A stretch of DNA of 64,000 nt from Epiperipatus broadwayi (GCA_028023455.1 JAQFVV010006220.1:7483852-7547851), one strand, 5' to 3'. Shown: positions 36,771 to 48,612, counted from the stretch's first letter. Numbers and translations are program-made. Notes: generated from the letters alone by a model not told the origin.

Positions 36771-38762
36771 TTGAGAGTTTAAAATGGTTTAAAAATATTA
36801 TTAAATTGAAAAAAAAGTAAACTGCTCTCTCCTGACCATTATTTAAAACAAATGAAAATTCTAAGAACTGTTAATTACAAAATGTGAAATTACTGAATAT
36901 TTTTCATATCCCCCCCCTCTGTTCCATATATATCAAACTAGTTTATATACTAAAAAGAGAAGTATTTCCAATGTATTAGGATGATATAACTTTGTTATAT
37001 ATCAATTTTCAAGCAATTCTATTGAATTCAAAAATATTAAACATTTTAAAATTTTATTCTAACTTGAAAAAAATCAAAAGTTCAAACAAACAAACAGATT
37101 TTCCAAAATCAATAAATGCATTTAAAAATACTACCAACCTGGCATTCTGTAATTGGTCATTTTTGCAAATTTGTAAGGAGTCTTTTAAATATTTATGATT
37201 GTTAGACTTCAATGATATTATCTACTTGTTTATATTTGTACTTTAGATTAGATTTATATTTTTTAAGCAACTGAACTATATAGTAAAGTGAAAACTAATT
37301 TAATGACAAAAGAGAGGTGGAAATGGGAGAAGAAATATTTTATTTTAAAATCAATTGATATGAATTCTGATACAGTTTTACAAATAGATTGAGAGAGGGG
37401 AAATGAAAAAATGATAATTTTTTATTATATTTATTATATAAAAATAAATATACAAAAAGAACTTATGCATAATATGTATTAAAATTAACAATCATTATAA
37501 TTTATTTAATAATTATTTGTAATGGTTCAAAAAATGTTAAAACAAAATACAATTAAGTAAAAAAATTTATTTTAGAATTTAATAATTATTTACATTTCCA
37601 TCAGCATGTAGCTACTTTAAAGAATATGAATGCTTAAAATGATGGGTAGGGAATAGAATAATATTTTTAAATTATTCCTCTTAATCCAGCAAAATTGCTG
37701 ATCAATAAATCATGAGAAACATAAGTTTTAGATTAGCACTAGTGCACATGTATATATAAAAAAAACTATGATATATCCATCAATGGAATAGTTAAAGCTA
37801 AATTTAATTTTGCATCACCAATCATAGCTCACACCATACCAATGTTATCATATATCAATATATCACTATCATCATAAACAAATTTGTAGACTATATGAAA
37901 AATTTTCAAGTTTTTTGAAGAAAACATTTGTCATTCTTAAAGAATTATTTAATTTCTGTAGAATTTAAAATACTACAAAAAATAGGGCATTAAAAAAAAT
38001 TAAACTATGATTTACTTATAGAGTCAGATATAATATATAATTTAGAATTGTATATGCATGAATATATGCTAATTATTGTTAGTTTAGGTGGAGAACAATG
38101 TTACTATATATTTATCATATTTCATTATTTTATAAATAAAAGTATTCTTGAATTATTACAAACAATTAGTTTGTGTTACCTATTGTAAAATCAGCATAAT
38201 GAAAAGTTTTTTTTATAATAAAAATAATGTTTTAAAAACTATACCATAATGTGATATTTTGAATTATTAAATTATATATATTAGTGATTCAATTTAAATT
38301 AATTTTTAGTAGGCCAGAAGTTTCAAGATCTCATGAAATCCGGATTAGTGCAAAAAACAAAGAGAAAAAAGCACATGGGAGGAACATAGAGTGAGTGAAA
38401 GTTAATTGAAAATTATAGACTATAAATTTAATCAGTTAATTTAATTATATTCAAAATAAGCCTTATAAAATGGGATCAATTCCAGATTTCTCTATAATAT
38501 TGTGGTGATTAAACTTAAGTATTCAAAACCTGATATTAAGCAATGAACTTAAATAGATTCCCAATCATGTGGAAAAATTTTTTTATCATCTTTTCTGAAG
38601 AAGAATTAGAATTGAAATGGAGTTTAGACCAGACATTCATTATGGTTTGGAGATGTAAATTATTAATCAAAAGAAAAAGAATAAAGCTGTTTAAATATTT
38701 CTATGTTGATTAAAGGGAAATAAAAAATTAATTTACTTTTGATTAAACTTAATAAAAAAAAA
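36771..38762. other. No gene seen
   Basis: Very AT-rich sequence with a C-run near 36911. Short ORFs match nothing. No repeat family is identified. Confidence 0.5.
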
Positions 38763-38866
38763 GTCAAGCACTGGTGGTCAAGTGGTCTGCACAGCTATCT
38801 CACAAGCAGTTGTCCCGGGTTTGTGAGTTCGCTTTCCGGCCAGTGCTTTGACACATGAAAAAAAAA
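38763..38866 (+). mobile_element. tRNA-derived SINE, copy 2
   Basis: Begins GTCAAGCACTGGTGGTCAAG, has an A-box-like GGTGGTCAAGTGGTCTGC, then AAGCAGTTGTCCCGGGT, and a B-box region GTGAGTTCGCTTTCCGG. It ends in CAGTGCTTTGACACATG with an A9 tail. Matches the copies at 4023, 42431 and 52310. About 100 bp in total, so the family is essentially a tRNA-like head plus tail. Confidence 0.87.
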
Positions 38867-40614
38867 GTAACCAAGTTATTTTTTAAAATTAACTCCATAT
38901 TAGCAAAACTAATTAAATGCTTTACTCTTATTGTAAAATAAGATAAATAGTAGAATTGAAATTAGAAAAGAGAGCTAAACAACTCTTGTCAAAAAAAAAA
39001 GATCTATAAAAGTAAATCCAGACAACATTGAAAGTATCAACCTAAAAATTCCAAATAAGGCATATATTTTATTTGTTCAGATCTATAAATCTTTGTCATT
39101 ATTTTGTAAGTTTTAAGATAAATTAATTTTATAATTATATAGCAAACTTAAATATAAAATTATGCATATATTATTTCATTTTGTAAATAGTTTATATATA
39201 TATTGTGCAAAAAATTATTATTAAAATTATGTTTCTAATAAATGGAAAAATAAAAACTGGAGTTGCCTAATTATTGCAATTATCAAGATCTCTATATTAT
39301 ATCTTCCTAAATACTTTTGGTCCCGCAATAATGTGCATTGCACTCACCACATGAATAATATGCAAAAAGGAGTATACATAGCATATATATTTATACACAT
39401 AAAAATATAATACATTGATGGCCAGAAATTTTAGAAAAATAATAACTTTTTTCACTATATATTTATTTCTGGGAATAAAATTCATATAGAATTTTAAAAA
39501 TATATTAATTAATGCGAACACAACTTTGGATAATCTTGTTTTATTATTTTCTCTTATTTATTAGTAAGCTTGCAATACAACATAAAATTTTGCACTGTTT
39601 AGAAAAAAAAGTTTTGTTTTTTTCCGGAAGTTTAAATAGAAAAATATATATTGATATTTCTTTCTGTTTGAATTTTTTTGTTATTTTAACATGAACAATG
39701 AACAATTGGTAAGAATTTTAAAATAAAGAAGACAATTGATCAACAAACCAATATAGCATTGTGGTTTATATTCAATAAAGAATTATATAGTATTTAGAAA
39801 ATTATATTATTCATGAAATACCACTTTTTAAATAAATTTCATTCATTCATTCTTTTTTTTTTTTCACTTAAATTATTTAACACTATAATAATTACACTTA
39901 TCTTCTTTTAAATCTTTATAACAAAAATCTTTTTCTGTTAGTTCATTGCAATAATAAAGTAATCAAATGGTCTATCATTCAGAAGATCATATGACATTTG
40001 AGTACCAGAAGAGACAAAATAGATCTATGTTCCATGGAAGCCCACAAGAGGATCATTTGCAATTAATTTCTTTTATAATTTTTAGTTATTTGAATTACTA
40101 ATATTCAAGAATATTCTATAGTTTGTAAATAACTGATCTATTATCTGTAAAAAAAACAACAACACCTCATTGCATAATCTTATTTCAAAATATTTTTTAA
40201 ATAAGTCAATCCTATTCAATCTCTTTCCCAGAAGTGAAATTGGATCTTCTGTACTTAAATTGAGTGTGTGCACTATTAAATACAAATTCAGATATGGCTC
40301 ATAAATTATCAGGTGGCATATAGAAAGTAACTCTTTTTCTAATTGAATTTGTGTTTTTGTTGGAATATTTTAACAATTGTTATAATCAGCATTTTATTTA
40401 TTTTAAACATAATATAGTGGAGAGAAAGTGCTAGGTACATACATATGCATACTATCCTTAATGGATTAAACAAAAAGATGCTAATTGATAAGTTTCTTTT
40501 TTTTTTTCATAATAGAAAAAACTATATAGTGTTTGAAAAAAAAAACACATGAAAATAATATATTTATCAATTACTTTATTATGGATTATATGTTTAACTT
40601 TTTATATTGTTATA
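38867..40614. other. No gene seen
   Basis: AT-rich sequence. Around 39955-40050 a stretch (AATCAAATGGTCTATCATTCAG) echoes an old repeat near 14000. ORFs at 39297 (minus) and 39512 (plus) have no family resemblance. Confidence 0.45.
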
Positions 40615-41175
40615 GTGGTTCATCTTATGATCACCATTTCTTATGCTTGCTTATAACTGTTATTAAAATAGGCAAAACTCATTATACATATTGCTACTTA
40701 CTGCAAGCTAAAGTAATCAATGAATGCCAGAAGGTTTGTGCATAAAATCTCCATCTAGTGCCTACTCATCCAATATCCTCAGACTAGTTTCTGGATTGTG
40801 GCCTCCATCAGTGAGGAGCCTTGGATCTGAGAGCACTGCACCTAGATCTTAGGATCTAATGCAACCCTCCAGCAGTCACATTTTATCTCTACTTAACTAC
40901 AAAACTATGAGACTTAAATTGAAAACACTATAATATTTTCCACAAAACTATGAGACTTAAATTGAAAACACTATAATATTTTCAATCCAAGCTCATTAGC
41001 TTATATAGTCATATAGGTCAGAACTCAGTTCAGTACCTATATATTTTAGTGTCTTTGGTTCTTTAATAATCATAGCCACCATTATCCTATTGGCCTTCTG
41101 ACATCCATTGATTACTCTAGCTTGCAGTAAATGGCAATACATATAGTGAATTTTGCTTGTTTTAATAACTTGTTC
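40615..41175. mobile_element. Family A element with terminal inverted repeats
   Basis: About 75-bp inverted repeats bound a 500-bp unit. The left begins TTATTAAAATAGGCAAAACT near 40660 and runs to AATCAATGAATGCCAGAAGG. The right runs from CCTTCTGACATCCATTGATT to TTTTGCTTGTTTTAATAA near 41166. The interior (TGCATAAAATCTCC, CCTACTCATCCAATATCC, GAGGAGCC, AGAGCACTGCACCTAGATC) recurs in copies at 45.0, 46.3-47.2 and 60.2 kb. There is no coding capacity, so it looks like a non-autonomous DNA transposon. Sequence outside the inverted repeats (GATCACCATTTCTTATGC) is also shared with other copies, so the true unit may be larger. Confidence 0.8.
40899..40984. repeat. 43-bp tandem duplication inside family A
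   Basis: ACAAAACTATGAGACTTAAA through ATAATATTTTC is repeated directly after 43 bp with essentially no mismatch. This is recent relative to the diverged element that contains it. Confidence 0.95.
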
Positions 41176-41683
41176 ATCTTGTAATTTATTAGGGAATTGT
41201 ATTTACTCTTGTCACTATTTTTTTTTCAAATAGTGTTAACTTTCATTGGTAATTTAATTTGTTCTCAAATGTTTGCATTGATCATACTTATTGAAAATAT
41301 TTGTTTAGAAATCATGTTAATTTCAGGCTTGTTTTCTAAATAAAGTATTTATATATATATATTTAGTGAAACTTTTATTATTTTCAAAAAAGAAACTTAT
41401 CAGTTAACATTTTCTTGTCTACTTTGGTAAGTGGATAATGGCTTCACCAATGGGTAGTACATATATACAACTTCTGAACATTATATATAAAAAAGAGACT
41501 TATAATAATAGGTTCATTTTATTTAATATTTGTAATATGAAAAAACATTTATTAACAAAGTGGCTATTGAGGATTTAAATAAATTCTTTCAGACATAAAA
41601 TTAATAAATTTATTATAATTGAGATGATATTTATAACATGTTTTGTAATTCTATAAGAATTTCTTTTCTTTTGCTATGTAATT
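41176..41683. other. No gene seen
   Basis: AT-rich, with a short TA run near 41350. No features identified. Confidence 0.5.
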
Positions 41684-41892
41684 CTATTAATAGTGTTCAT
41701 TCACTTCTAAAAAAAAGATTATATTTATTTCAGTTAAACAATAACTAGTTGAAAAATGCTTTCAAACTAGTTGATCATATTCATAGCATTATGAATATGA
41801 CCTTCTAAGTTGAAAGCATTGCTCAGCTAATTATTGTTTAACTGAAATAAATATTGTTTTGTTAGAAATGAATTAATGCTATTAATAAAATA
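41684..41892. mobile_element. Hairpin MITE-like element
   Basis: Two arms of about 104 bp are inverted copies around 41788. The left arm contains ATTTATTTCAGTTAAACAAT, TGCTTTCAA and GATCATATTCATAGCAT. The right arm gives ATGAATATGACC, TTGAAAGCA and ATTGTTTAACTGAAATAAAT. The outermost matching words are CTATTAATAG-type. No coding capacity. Confidence 0.86.
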
Positions 41893-42100
41893 ACATATTT
41901 TGATTATTCAGTTCATAATGAAAATTCTTTTTGCTGAAAAAAAACTTGATGCAATAATTATCTCCATTTGGTATATAGATAGAAAATTCTTTGCACATAT
42001 TAAATGATGTATGAATCCACTAGCATACATCAAAATAAAATTATATTCAAATTTTAAATTATTATTTTTGTTTTTCTTAGTATTGTTTTAATTTATTTCT

Positions 42101-42120
42101 AAATAAATAAATAAATAAAT
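42101..42120. repeat. (AAAT)5 microsatellite
   Basis: Five perfect AAAT units. Confidence 0.95.
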
Positions 42121-42430
42121 CCAAACAGTATCCCAAAAACATTTTTTAAAAAAAGGAGTAAATGTATTTATGCACTAAGAGTGCAGTAAACTCTTTCATA
42201 TTAGGTAAATTAACAGTCAACATAGTTTTTAAAATAATCATTTTACAAATGAAATAAAAAAATGTCTTTATTTTTATTGTTAAACAGTAAGTTAAATAAT
42301 TATATTTCATTAAGAAAAGTTTACAATCTTATATCTTAAAATGATTAAAGTAATATCTTCAGATGGTTTTCTATTCTGAAACATTAAAAATAATCATCAA
42401 GTAACTAAAGAAAATTGTATTCATGTTATG

Positions 42431-42528
42431 GTCAAGCGTTGATGGCCGAGTGGTCAGCATAGCCGCCTTACAAGCAGTTGTCCCGGGTTCGCTTCCCAGC
42501 CGATGCTTTGACACATTAAAAAAAAATT
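42431..42528 (+). mobile_element. tRNA-derived SINE, copy 3
   Basis: The best-preserved head of the family: GTCAAGCGTTGATGGCCGAG, with the A box TGGCCGAGTGGTCAGCAT, then CGCCTTACAAGCAGTTGTCC and the B box GGGTTCGCTTCCCAG. It ends in CCGATGCTTTGACACATT and an A9 tail. The class II tRNA-like (Leu/Ser) origin is clearest here. Flanks show no convincing target duplication. Confidence 0.9.
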
Positions 42529-43819
42529 GCAAATTTCGTCTTCTATGAATGAATTAAAAGCGATTGAATTTTTAAAAGATAGTTTAGAAATTTTGATCAG
42601 TAATAAACTACTACTAATGGGGAAAAAAAAAGTTAAATAGGTTTCACTATCTATAGTTCTTAACCAAATTATTGATTTTAAAAAAAAAAAGAACTGTTGA
42701 CTTAGTATTGTAGATAGTATATGAAAAACAAAGGATATGAAACAAAACTATTGCACTTTAAAATATAAAGATATGTCAAATCTTTGCTTTTATGAAATAT
42801 TTCAAAAATTACTTCAATAATTTAAATGCATTTATTGAAGAGTGTAATGGTTTAGTAGTAAGGATATTTTATCTGACAGAAATACTTATCTTGTCATTAT
42901 TGGTGTTTCGTTTTGCGTGACTTAAATTATAGATTTGATTTTATACTAGGCGTATTAAATAAAGTGATTCATTTACTAGATTTATTTATATCTCCGGTGT
43001 TATTAAAAAACAACAGCTACGTAAATTTAACTAGACCAGTCTATATATTTAAAAAATATTTATTTTATTTTAAAAGTATTAAATTTAAAAATAGCCAAAT
43101 AAGGTGGAAAAAAGTTTCTTTAAAGATTAAAAAATATTTTGTTGATTTTTTTTTTTAGTAATTAAAAAGAATAATTAAATAAGTTATGATTATGCTTTAT
43201 TTTTTTAAATTACCATTCTGTAATTTTTGAAAAGGCAGGTAGCAGTGATTATATTATTATATAGTTTCATTTTGAGCTAAAGTCTTTTCAAAAAAAACAG
43301 TTTACATGATTAGCTGAACAAATTTCAAAAATAACAACAAAACAACATATTGGAAACAGTAATAAAAAAAAAGAAAAAAAAAACTAAATACTTTCTGAAT
43401 ATGATTAATCCATGTTCCAGCTGAGGTTATCTTGAAGAAGAAATGGAATGCAGCAGTCTTCAAACTTATGCACTATGAAAATAAAAAATAATAATCAGAG
43501 AGTTAAATTATCATCTGTGCTAAATGTTTATGCATTAATTTAGATGTATATAAATCTTTAAATATAAAATTTTATGTGGACAGGAGTGAATTACATGGTT
43601 ATAATTAAATAGTGTTAATACAATTAGTTTTTTGCCTGAATATAAAATTATTAATCAAAAAAAATTTTTTTTTTCTCATGTTAAGATTATTTCTAAAGAA
43701 GAGATAGAGTGATATGTAAACAGAAGTAGATTATAGCATTAGTAATTGTATGTTAAAGGTATATAATACTTTTATTGATTAATATTGTGATTTGTTTTTA
43801 ATCAAACATCTGTTATATC
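42529..43819. other. No certain gene; one open frame noted
   Basis: A plus-strand open frame of about 93 codons (roughly 42874-43158, no ATG in the first part) follows an acceptor-like TATCTGACAG. Its product is dominated by F, L, K, I and Y, as expected for AT-rich chance frames, though it contains several CpG codons. I do not call it a gene. The rest is AT-rich without features. Confidence 0.35.
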
Positions 43820-44030
43820 TTATTTATTTTTAATAATTTATCTGCTATTAAAACTCACAATATATTATCATGCTGATTTTGATTTTATTTAGCCAATTAG
43901 AATATTTTAGTTGATTACAAAGTTAGATATTATGATATAGTTAAAGTACGAATAGCAGAATATTTAATAAAAGATAAATAGAATAAATGTTTGACTTAAT
44001 GACTAATTATTTCACCCAATTATCTTATTT
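43820..44030 (+). repeat. Diverged duplicate block, copy 1 of a second pair
   Basis: Segments TTTATCTGCTATTAA, GCTGATTTTGA, CAGAATATTTAATAAAAG and ATTATTTCACCCAATTATCT line up in order with 49390-49690. Spacing is preserved within tens of bases. Either a segmental duplication about 5.6 kb apart or two copies of an unnamed repeat. Confidence 0.5.
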
Positions 44031-44965
44031 TAGCACATTCTATATTATATAATGTGTGTGTGTTTGTGATAAGGGCATTTTACTTGTAGTTATATGATGA
44101 ACTTTTTCCATCATCTAGTTGAAATTGTTAAGTATGTTTAGAAAAACTCCTTATATATATATGTTTCCAAATTTAATTTTGAGTGAGATTATTTTCTTTT
44201 TTTGAAGTAATACTTCCATACTAACCTATTTGTTATTGTTAACAGTTGAATGTCTTTGCAGAAGTAAAATTAAAGCTTACATTTTTTTCTAAAAATATTA
44301 AATATGAATGTGTATGTATGTTTAAGTATTGGATCGTTAAATTGTGGTCTCGACTGAAGGTATTATTATATGCATTAGAATGAAAAGTAAGATGTTTAAT
44401 ATATAAAAATATTTTATGAATAACAAATTATTCTGTAATAATGGTATCCTTGACTAGTAAAGAAAAATAGTAAATATTCACTAAAATTTGTGGATAAAAC
44501 CTTAGAAAATGGAAATTTAATAAAATTTATGTTTATGATTGAAAGTAATAATGATAATAATATTGATTTTTTTAATGAGTCATTTGTAAATATTACATGG
44601 ATTGTCATATCAAAATAAAACAGAGAAAACAAAATGTCTATTATAGAAAGTTATGAAACTTTATGTATATAAATTTCGTTTTCTAATGAAGTTCTTATGA
44701 ATGGAGTTTAGAGAAAAAAAAGAGAGAGAGAAAGAATTTTACAACCAAGCAATAAAATGGAACCATATTGATAATTCCATATAAAAATATTTGAATTGGG
44801 TCACTGATTGGAACATGAGATGAGTAATACAGATATTTATCATAAAATAGAATTTCACTTATTTGGATCTAGCTAGATGGATCATAATTTAGCTACTGAA
44901 TAAACAAAACATTTGAAGAACAAAGACATTCACATAAAAAGAACTAATCTATAAAACTATTAATG
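44031..44965. other. No gene seen
   Basis: AT-rich sequence with a TG run near 44053 and an AG run near 44720. No features identified. Confidence 0.5.
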
Positions 44966-45379
44966 CATCACATGATTACCATTTCCTATACATACACAGG
45001 CTGTTAATAACAGTAGAAAATGCTCCATACAGTAGTGCCACCTAGTATAAGCCTTAGTAATCAATGGATGCATGAAGGTTTGTGCATAAAATCCCTATTG
45101 AATGCCTACTCATCCAATATTCCCAGACCAGTTTCTAGTTCATGACTTTCAACAGTGAGGAGTGTCGCATCTGAGGTCACTGCATCTAGATCCTAGAATC
45201 CACTGCAACCCTCAAGCAGCTACCCTTTACCTATTTAATTAATTAATAAATGTTTAAACATTTAAACAGAAAAGACTTGCATTGGTTTAAATCTCTTTAT
45301 TCTAGTTAAGTGGATTTGATACTTCCTAATATTGTAATCACAGCTTTTTGAATTAAATTTAATTAAAATTTGATATTAT

Positions 45380-45700
45380 CTGTATTTGTTTATTACTTGT
45401 TGGATTTGCATAAAATTAAATTTATTGTTTTTATCCAAATCTATGTTAAGGTTGTTAGAGAGGTCAGTTTTTAGATAGAGGGCTGCTAGCCTCCTTCTTA
45501 TTTACTGTGTACTTGTCTTTGGTTATGCCCATACTGTCTTAAACTTTCTTTTTCTGTCATGTCTCTCAGTGCATATAATATCTGTTTTAGAGAAATCAAA
45601 CTTGTGGCCTGATTGTAGCTCATGCCCTAAGAATATTAAAGAGTATTCAATGCTTCTTTTTGCTCTGTTATATAAGCATTCTTGGGCTACAAGTAATCTA
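45380..45700 (-). pseudogene. Penelope-like C-terminal remnant, left arm
   Basis: The minus-strand frame reads F-L-G-H-E-L-Q-S-G-H-K-F-D-F-S-K-T-D-I-I near 45570-45640, followed by E-R-H-D-R-K-R-K-F-K-T-V-W. This matches the tail after the GIY-YIG core of Penelope-like proteins (S/H-x-x-G-H-x-F-x-W…K-x-L…R-R-x-K-E-A). An R-R-R-L-A-A-L segment then follows. The body of the protein is missing; only the 3' end remains. Confidence 0.5.
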
Positions 45701-45789
45701 TAAAAATGAGTGCAAAAATTCTAATTGTTCAAATGCATATTAGGGAAAACAAGGGCAACCCTGTCCCCAAGACTGGCCCAACAAAAATT

Positions 45790-46010
45790 CTTATCTAACA
45801 GGGCAAAAAAAAATCAGTGAATACTCTTCAGTATTCTTAGAGCATGAGCTGTAGTTAGACACAAATTTGATCACTCTAAAGCAGATATTGCATGCAGTGA
45901 GAGAGATGATGAAAAAAGAAAATTTAAGAAGGCATGGAGACAAATATGCATTAAATAAAAGAGAAGCTAGCAACATTCTATCTAAAAAATTGTCTCTCCA
46001 ACAACATTTA
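45790..46010 (+). pseudogene. Penelope-like C-terminal remnant, right arm
   Basis: This is the inverted counterpart of the left-arm remnant. It is more diverged: H-E-L is kept near 45843, and K-Y-A-L-N-K-R-E-A-S-N-I-L near 45945-45985 retains the K-R-E-A segment better than the left arm. A 61-codon ORF on the opposite strand (45791-45976) is an antisense shadow. Confidence 0.45.
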
Positions 46011-46302
46011 CATAAATTTGGCTAAAAACAATAAATCTAATTTTATGTAAGTCTGATAAACAATAAACGCAGTTATCAAATATTTGCTAAATTAATTCAT
46101 AAAATTATGATTATAATACTAGAAGTATCAAAAGTGATTAGCTAGAGTAAAGAGATTTAAACCAATGAAAGCTTTTTCTGTTTAAATGTTTAAACATTTA
46201 TTAATTTATTACAATTAATGCAGAAAAAAAGAGCTAAAAGTAATATTTATAGAATTATCTATTTAATTAACTATAAATCCATGAGCCCAAGATGAAAATA
46301 CT

Positions 46303-47195
46303 AGATAGAGATTTTATGCACAAATTTTTTTGTGTCCATTGACTACTAAGGATTGAATTGAGTAGCACTACTGTTTAGAAAGTTTGCTACTGGATTAATA
46401 GCTTGTGTATGTATAAGAAATGGTGATCATGTGATGTTTTAGTGGTTTATATCAATTCTACTCATAGAATTATGATGACTATGGTTTTTTTAAAAAAAAC
46501 CCAAAGACATTAAAATGTATAAATACTGAATTGAGTTCAGACCTATATGACTATACAAGTGAATGAGTTTGGGTTGAAAATATTGTTTTCATCTTAGGCT
46601 TATAATCTATATAGTTAACTAAATAGGTAAAAGGTGGCTGCTGGAGAGTTACATTGGCTTCTAAGATTTGGTGCAGTGCTCTCAGATCCAAAACTCATCA
46701 CTGATGAAAGTCACAAATTTATACACTAGTCTGAGGTTACTGGATGAGAGGGTGTAGATAATGATTTTATACAAACCTTCTTGCAAACATTAATTATTAG
46801 GGCTTGCACTTGATGGCACTACTGTATGGAGAGTTTGCTACTGCAATAGCAGCTTGGGTAAGCATAAGAAATGATAATTATGTGATGTTTCAGTGGTTTT
46901 ATACCAATCTTACTCATAGGATGAAGGTGACTATGGTTTTTAAAATACCAAAGACATTAAAATGTAGAGATTCTGAACTGGGTCAGATCATAGTGATTAG
47001 ACAAGTGAATGAACTTGTGTTAAAAACATTGTTGTATATTCATCTTGGGTTCACAGATTTATTATTAAGTAAATAGGTAAAAGGTGACATTGGATCCTAA
47101 AATCTAGATGCAGTGCTTTTAAATCCAAAGCTTCTCACTGATGAAAGCCATAATTAGTAGGACCTAAATAAGGATTTTATACACAAACTTTCTTT
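46303..47195 (+). repeat. Family A tandem array, unit about 450 bp
   Basis: The landmark (T)AGAT-A-GATTTTAT-CA recurs at about 46303, 46752 and 47163, and the core AGCACTACTG/GGCACTACTG at 46364 and 46815 (451 bp apart). Each unit contains CCAAAGACATTAAAATGTA, then G(G)GTTGAAAA or TGTTAAAAA, then GGTAAAAGGTG, GCAGTGCT and CACTGATGAAAG. Head-to-tail order differs from the inverted-repeat form at 40.6 kb. The 90-codon plus ORF at 46804-47076 lies entirely in this array and is not a gene. Confidence 0.85.
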
Positions 47196-47454
47196 GATCT
47201 CCTAGTAAAAGATTTGATGGTAAACAAATACAGTTATAAAATATTTGATTTGGTAGATTATAAAATGGACAATGTAAAGAAAAAAATTATCAATGTTATG
47301 GAAATTGTTGGAAAGTAAAAAATACAGATTAATCATAGTCTCAGTATTTTAGTCTTATAATTAAATTTATGGAGAGTTTCCACAGAAAATTGCAGAAGTT
47401 GCTATTTTAGAAATGTAATATTTAAATACAAGTATATATACATATTTTGAAGCT
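47196..47454. other. No gene seen
   Basis: AT-rich spacer between the family A array and a family B element. Confidence 0.5.
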
Positions 47455-47945
47455 AGAGGTAATTAGAGGGAATTTAAATGCAGACATTCAAGCTCTCTTT
47501 AGTCATCCATTTCAACCTATACATATTCATATCCATCCTGTATTCTTCCCATCCCTTTTCTATTTAAATGAGCTTAAGGTCCTGCCTATGAGGGGTCAGA
47601 ATGACTTATGGTCAACATGAGTAAATTGGTGAACAAGACCTTTGAACATTGCCATCATGAAATTTTCAATGATATGAATAGTTAAAGAGTTGGAGAGTAG
47701 AGAAGATTGGAGCCTGTTCATTAGAGTTTTAATATAAACTGAGCACTGATTGTACAAATGTGAGGATGTATGATGATCTGGACCAACTGATAAGTGCTGG
47801 TTCAGCACAAAATATGTTTATTAGAGATCATTCATCTTTTTTTCGCATGTATGGGGTCATGTGTATTGGTTATATAGGATAGAATGGATGAATAAAGAAA
47901 GCTTGAAAGTCTGCATTAAAATCATCTCTAATTATATTTTGGAAA
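47455..47945. mobile_element. Family B element with about 60-bp terminal inverted repeats
   Basis: The left end reads GCAGACATTCAAGCTCTCTT within a longer match that begins TAATTAGAGGGAATTTAAAT at about 47460. The inverse lies at the right end (GAAAGCTTGAAAGTCTGCAT, about 47898) and closes at TAATTATATT near 47938. The internal sequence AACCAGCACTTATCAGTTGG (as read on the minus strand) is shared with 51655-51870. A 70-codon minus-strand ORF (47596-47808) lies inside the element. Its similarity to an ORF in the 51.7-kb copy reflects shared DNA, and synonymous preference is not evident. Probably a non-autonomous DNA transposon. Confidence 0.7.
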
Positions 47946-48612
47946 TGGTAAATATGGCCAACATTAAGAAAAATTTGTAGAAGTATAGGTATTGTACTTT
48001 GAATAAGCTCAGTCATCTATTCAACCATTGGTGTGAGAAAAGCATCAGATATTAAGAGTTGCTCTATCATGTATACACACATCAATTATTTATTAAACAA
48101 TTGGAAAGTTCAAACTGAGACTTTTATGACAGAGTAAAAGAATTTCAAACTAAAATTGTGAGGTCAAAGAAGTAAGAAGAGATAATGTATATATTGTTAT
48201 TAGTTTGTCGTTGTGCTTTATATATATATGAGAAAGCAAAAGTATTTATTAAACGCCAATTTTATTATTTAACAACGTTGTGAATAAAATAAGAGGACTA
48301 TGCATATTCAGGTAAACCGATCTATAAACGTATTTAAATTAGTTTGTACTCAGCTTTATTTTAAAAAGATATAAATGGTCAAATGAGAATAAAAATAATT
48401 AATTTGCGATGTTTTACTAATTTAAAAAAATAATTAAATCATTTATTTAAATTACTATTCTGTAATTTTTAAAAATATTGTGGGATTGTTGAAATTGCTT
48501 AGCTCGATTTTAAAGTAATCAAAGTTTTTACCTAAAAAAAAAAGTTGCTTTTAAAAATTAAAAGAATAAACTAGAAATGTAAGAACAACCGACTGGAACG
48601 AGCAAACCGCCT
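47946..48612. other. No gene seen
   Basis: AT-rich, with slightly more CpG than average (near 48205, 48270, 48315). AAATTACTATTCTGTAATTTTT near 48450 recurs near 43212 as AAATTACCATTCTGTAATTTTT, extending the relation between the two regions. Confidence 0.4.

Larger units (their letters stand above)
44966..46440. repeat. 1.47-kb inverted duplication built from family A and Penelope-like 3' sequence
   Basis: From CATCACATGATTACC at 44966 to GGTGATCATGTGATG near 46435 the sequence is an imperfect palindrome with arms of roughly 600-700 bp. Paired landmarks include GTTTAAATCTCTTTATTCTA (about 45287) with TAAAGAGATTTAAACCAATG (about 46148). AATGTTTAAACATTTAAACA (about 45249) pairs with its inverse near 46185, and TGCATAAAATCCC pairs with ATTTTATGCAC. 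The unpaired centre is about 45700-45785. Each arm carries family A at its outer end and Penelope-like C-terminal coding remnants near the centre. Confidence 0.85.

Noticed and set aside
42913-43158. 81-codon plus-strand frame (open from about 42874)
   Set aside because: Composition (F, L, K, I, Y) is what AT-rich DNA gives by chance, there is no start codon context and no domain. Only an acceptor-like site and a few CpG codons speak for it.
46804-47076. 90-codon plus-strand ORF
   Set aside because: It lies wholly inside the family A tandem array; the frame is broken in other copies of the same repeat.
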